Origin: TMED26 sp002694075
Lineage (GTDB): Bacteria > Pseudomonadota > Alphaproteobacteria > Thalassobaculales > Thalassobaculaceae
Reading direction: 5' to 3'
Length of the DNA: 64,000 bases
Assembly (NCBI GenBank): GCA_036160575.1
Contig: JAYYDT010000006.1
Location: forward strand, 11,645 to 75,644
Each line of letters opens with the position of its first letter. Position 1 is the first letter of the stretch. A program made the position numbers and the translations under genes. Below the pieces are notes generated by a model, which saw nothing but the letters and a program-made list of their open reading frames with translations, did not search any database and was not told the DNA's origin. Below are positions 62,481 through 64,000 of this stretch, in pieces.

Positions 62481-63247
62481 GCGCCGCCGCGCTCACCGCC
62501 ATGGGACGCCTGTGGGCTATCGTTAAATTAACCCTCTTCGTCCTTCTCACGCTGATCCTGGCGCCGCTCCATCTGCTGTTGAGGGCGGTCGCCAAGCGGC
62601 CGGATCTGCTGCCGCGAGTCTATCACCGCGTGTTGCTGCGGATCTTTGGAATCACCGTGACGGTGGAGGGCGCGGCGCCGGCGCCGGGCGATGTTGTGGT
62701 TTGCAACCACCTCTCCTATTGGGATGTTCTGGCGCTGTCGGCGGTGGTGCCGGCGGCGGTGTTCGTCGCCAAAAAGGACGTCGCCGACTGGCCCCTTTTC
62801 GGCTGGCTCGCCGGCCTGCAAGACACCGTGTTCATCGACCGCGCCCGCCAAGCCGCCAAAACCGAGGTCGCCGGTCTCGCCAAGCGCTGGCCGCGGGACC
62901 GCACCTTGATCGTCTTCCCCGAAGGCACCTCAACCGACGGCCGCGCGGTGCTCCCCTTCAAATCCAGCCTGTTCGCGGTGTTCTGCGGCACCCCGGAGGT
63001 TGTCATTCGGCCGGCCAGCCTGATCTTGGAAGAGGTTAATGCGGTCGATGTCGCGGCGCGCCCGGGCGCGCGCGACGGCTATGCTTGGTATGGTGAAATG
63101 GAATTGACGCCCCACCTCTGGGCCTTCGCCCGCGCGCGCGGCGCCCGCCTTCGGGTGATTTTCCACCCACCGGTGACGGTGACCGGCGATCGTAAGGATC
63201 TGGCGCGGACCTGTCAGGAGCGAGTTGCCGCCGCGCTGCCCGCGTAA
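62477..63247 (+). CDS. olsA: Lyso-ornithine lipid O-acyltransferase OlsA (PlsC-like)
   Basis: A 256-residue membrane acyltransferase starting with GTG in a GTGA overlap. One N-terminal transmembrane helix (about 14-35) is followed by the acyltransferase motifs NHLSYWD (HX4D) and FPEGTSTDGR. Although the fold is that of 1-acylglycerol-3-phosphate acyltransferase, coupling to olsB supports the ornithine-lipid role, O-acylating lyso-ornithine lipid. Confidence 0.88.
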   Translation: MSAAALTAMGRLWAIVKLTLFVLLTLILAPLHLLLRAVAKRPDLLPRVYHRVLLRIFGITVTVEGAAPAPGDVVVCNHLSYWDVLALSAVVPAAVFVAKKDVADWPLFGWLAGLQDTVFIDRARQAAKTEVAGLAKRWPRDRTLIVFPEGTSTDGRAVLPFKSSLFAVFCGTPEVVIRPASLILEEVNAVDVAARPGARDGYAWYGEMELTPHLWAFARARGARLRVIFHPPVTVTGDRKDLARTCQERVAAALPA

Positions 63248-63871
63248 TCTTCGCCCATCACCTTACCTTCACTTAAACCCGCCGAGCCTGGCGAGAATCG
63301 CAGACCCACCGGGGAAAGCGAGGCCAGGTTTATTGGACAAAATATTAAGATTTTCATCTCAAAAATCGATCAAAACGAACACGACGGTATATGAGACCCA
63401 CAAACCTCTTTTAACGGGGAAAAGTGGTCTTGTTGCGACGATGCGAGACGCGGAATTTCCCGGAGACCGTCAGCCATATGTCAGATGTCGGTTGGGACCT
63501 GCCTGACAAAATAGTACCGCCTTTCGCCTTCTTGAATGTAGGCGCCGGTTTTGTGGCCCGATTTGGGTTTCACAAGAATATACGTTAATAACTTTCAATC
63601 AATATTTCAATGAGTTGGATGAATGGACGCGTTCTGCTCCACAGTTCGCACCTGACCCGGGCCATGCATCTTGTGCCGTTGTTATGACACGGCCTGCAAC
63701 GAGTTGGGCGCGGGTGCGGCGAGGGCGTTAGGACCGGTCTGCGTTGTCCTATCAGCGGCGCTCCATTAGCATTCACCTTTAGGTCTCGGCGACACGGACC
63801 GAGAGCCCTTATTTTTGATCGGCCACCGTCCGGAAGGTCCAAATTCGCCCAAATCTCCAAGGAGTTTAGTA
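63248..63871. other. Non-coding gap after olsA
   Basis: No credible coding frame or RNA gene is seen in these 624 bp. The part near 63325-63420 is AT-rich compared with the surroundings. Short candidate frames on both strands have atypical composition and no ribosome-binding site. A promoter for the gene at 63872 must lie here, but I cannot place it with confidence. Confidence 0.45.
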
Positions 63872-64000
63872 ATGGCAATTATTGAGGTCAGAACGCGGTT
63901 TACCGAAGACGCAAAGCGCAAGATGGCGTCAGTTTCTGGCACATCGGATAGGGTGGGCGCGATGCGCGAGATAGCGGGCGAAATTGGCCTTGAACTGATC
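63872..64000 (+). CDS. GYD-domain-like protein (N-terminal fragment)
   Basis: The first 43 codons of a gene cut by the window end, with an AAGGAG site 8 nt before ATG 63872. The peptide starts MAIIEVRTRFTEDAKRKM and continues with RVGAMREIAGEIGLEL, resembling GYD-domain proteins, which begin with a beta strand, an RFT motif and an R-x-x-x-x-R-x-x-A-E helix. The function is unknown, and the call rests on a short stretch. Confidence 0.5.
   Translation, partial: MAIIEVRTRFTEDAKRKMASVSGTSDRVGAMREIAGEIGLELI

Noticed and set aside
63585..63878. Minus-strand 97-codon frame near the window end
   Set aside because: It has no ribosome-binding site, atypical composition and overlaps the start of the better-supported gene at 63872.

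Overview
The window reads as chromosomal DNA of a GC-rich alphaproteobacterium, most likely Rhodospirillales-like. The evidence is the gene content: System I cytochrome c maturation, an F1 ATP synthase operon without F0 genes, a TIGR02302/DUF4175 protein, a DUF484-XerC pair, ftsEX with ydcF, methylsuccinyl-CoA dehydrogenase, and olsBA. No phage, insertion sequence, CRISPR array or rRNA was seen. One tRNA is present.

Layout. 1-4776: the ccmC(partial)-D-E-F-G-H-I operon for covalent heme attachment. 4770-16207: an accessory stretch with an RTX protein, an aldehyde dehydrogenase, a GFA protein, an SDR without its catalytic Tyr, a class II aldolase, a GIY-YIG protein followed in frame by a truncated HNH remnant, a CMD protein, a TPR protein, an esterase and a VOC protein. 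16343-17140: a terminator, tRNA-Ser(CGA) and two promoters. 17196-29106: a housekeeping run, rplU-rpmA-obgE-proB-proA-nadD-rsfS-rlmH-gpmI-envC-ctpA-deacetylase-rppH. 29137-34083 (minus): atpHAGDC. 34298-42403: a PLP desulfhydrase, priA, transaldolase/F6P aldolase, DUF484, xerC, ydcF, ftsX and ftsE. 42404-46841: an AT-richer signalling module. 46965-54215: a zinc-ribbon protein, TIGR02302, lysA-lptM-argH and a TlpA-like thioredoxin. 54292-59608 (minus): mcd-HIG1-cobalamin adenosyltransferase-etfB-etfA-hbd. 59871-64000: a Nudix protein, an RraA-like protein, olsBA and the start of a GYD-like gene.

The most interesting system is at 42812-46841. Two tandem membrane class III nucleotide cyclases are degenerate in complementary ways. 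The first keeps both metal-binding Asp residues but lacks the transition-state Asn/Arg. The second lacks both Asp but keeps Asn/Arg. This is the C1/C2 division of labour of mammalian adenylate cyclases, here split over two bacterial genes, which suggests an obligate heterodimer with one active site. A stand-alone cyclic-nucleotide-binding domain follows, and its phosphate-binding Arg is replaced by His.

Metabolic picture: Mcd, EtfAB, hydroxyacyl-CoA dehydrogenase and a B12 adenosyltransferase fit acyl-CoA assimilation through the ethylmalonyl-CoA pathway. OlsBA indicates phosphorus-free ornithine lipids. All functions are inferred from reading the sequence; no database search was run.
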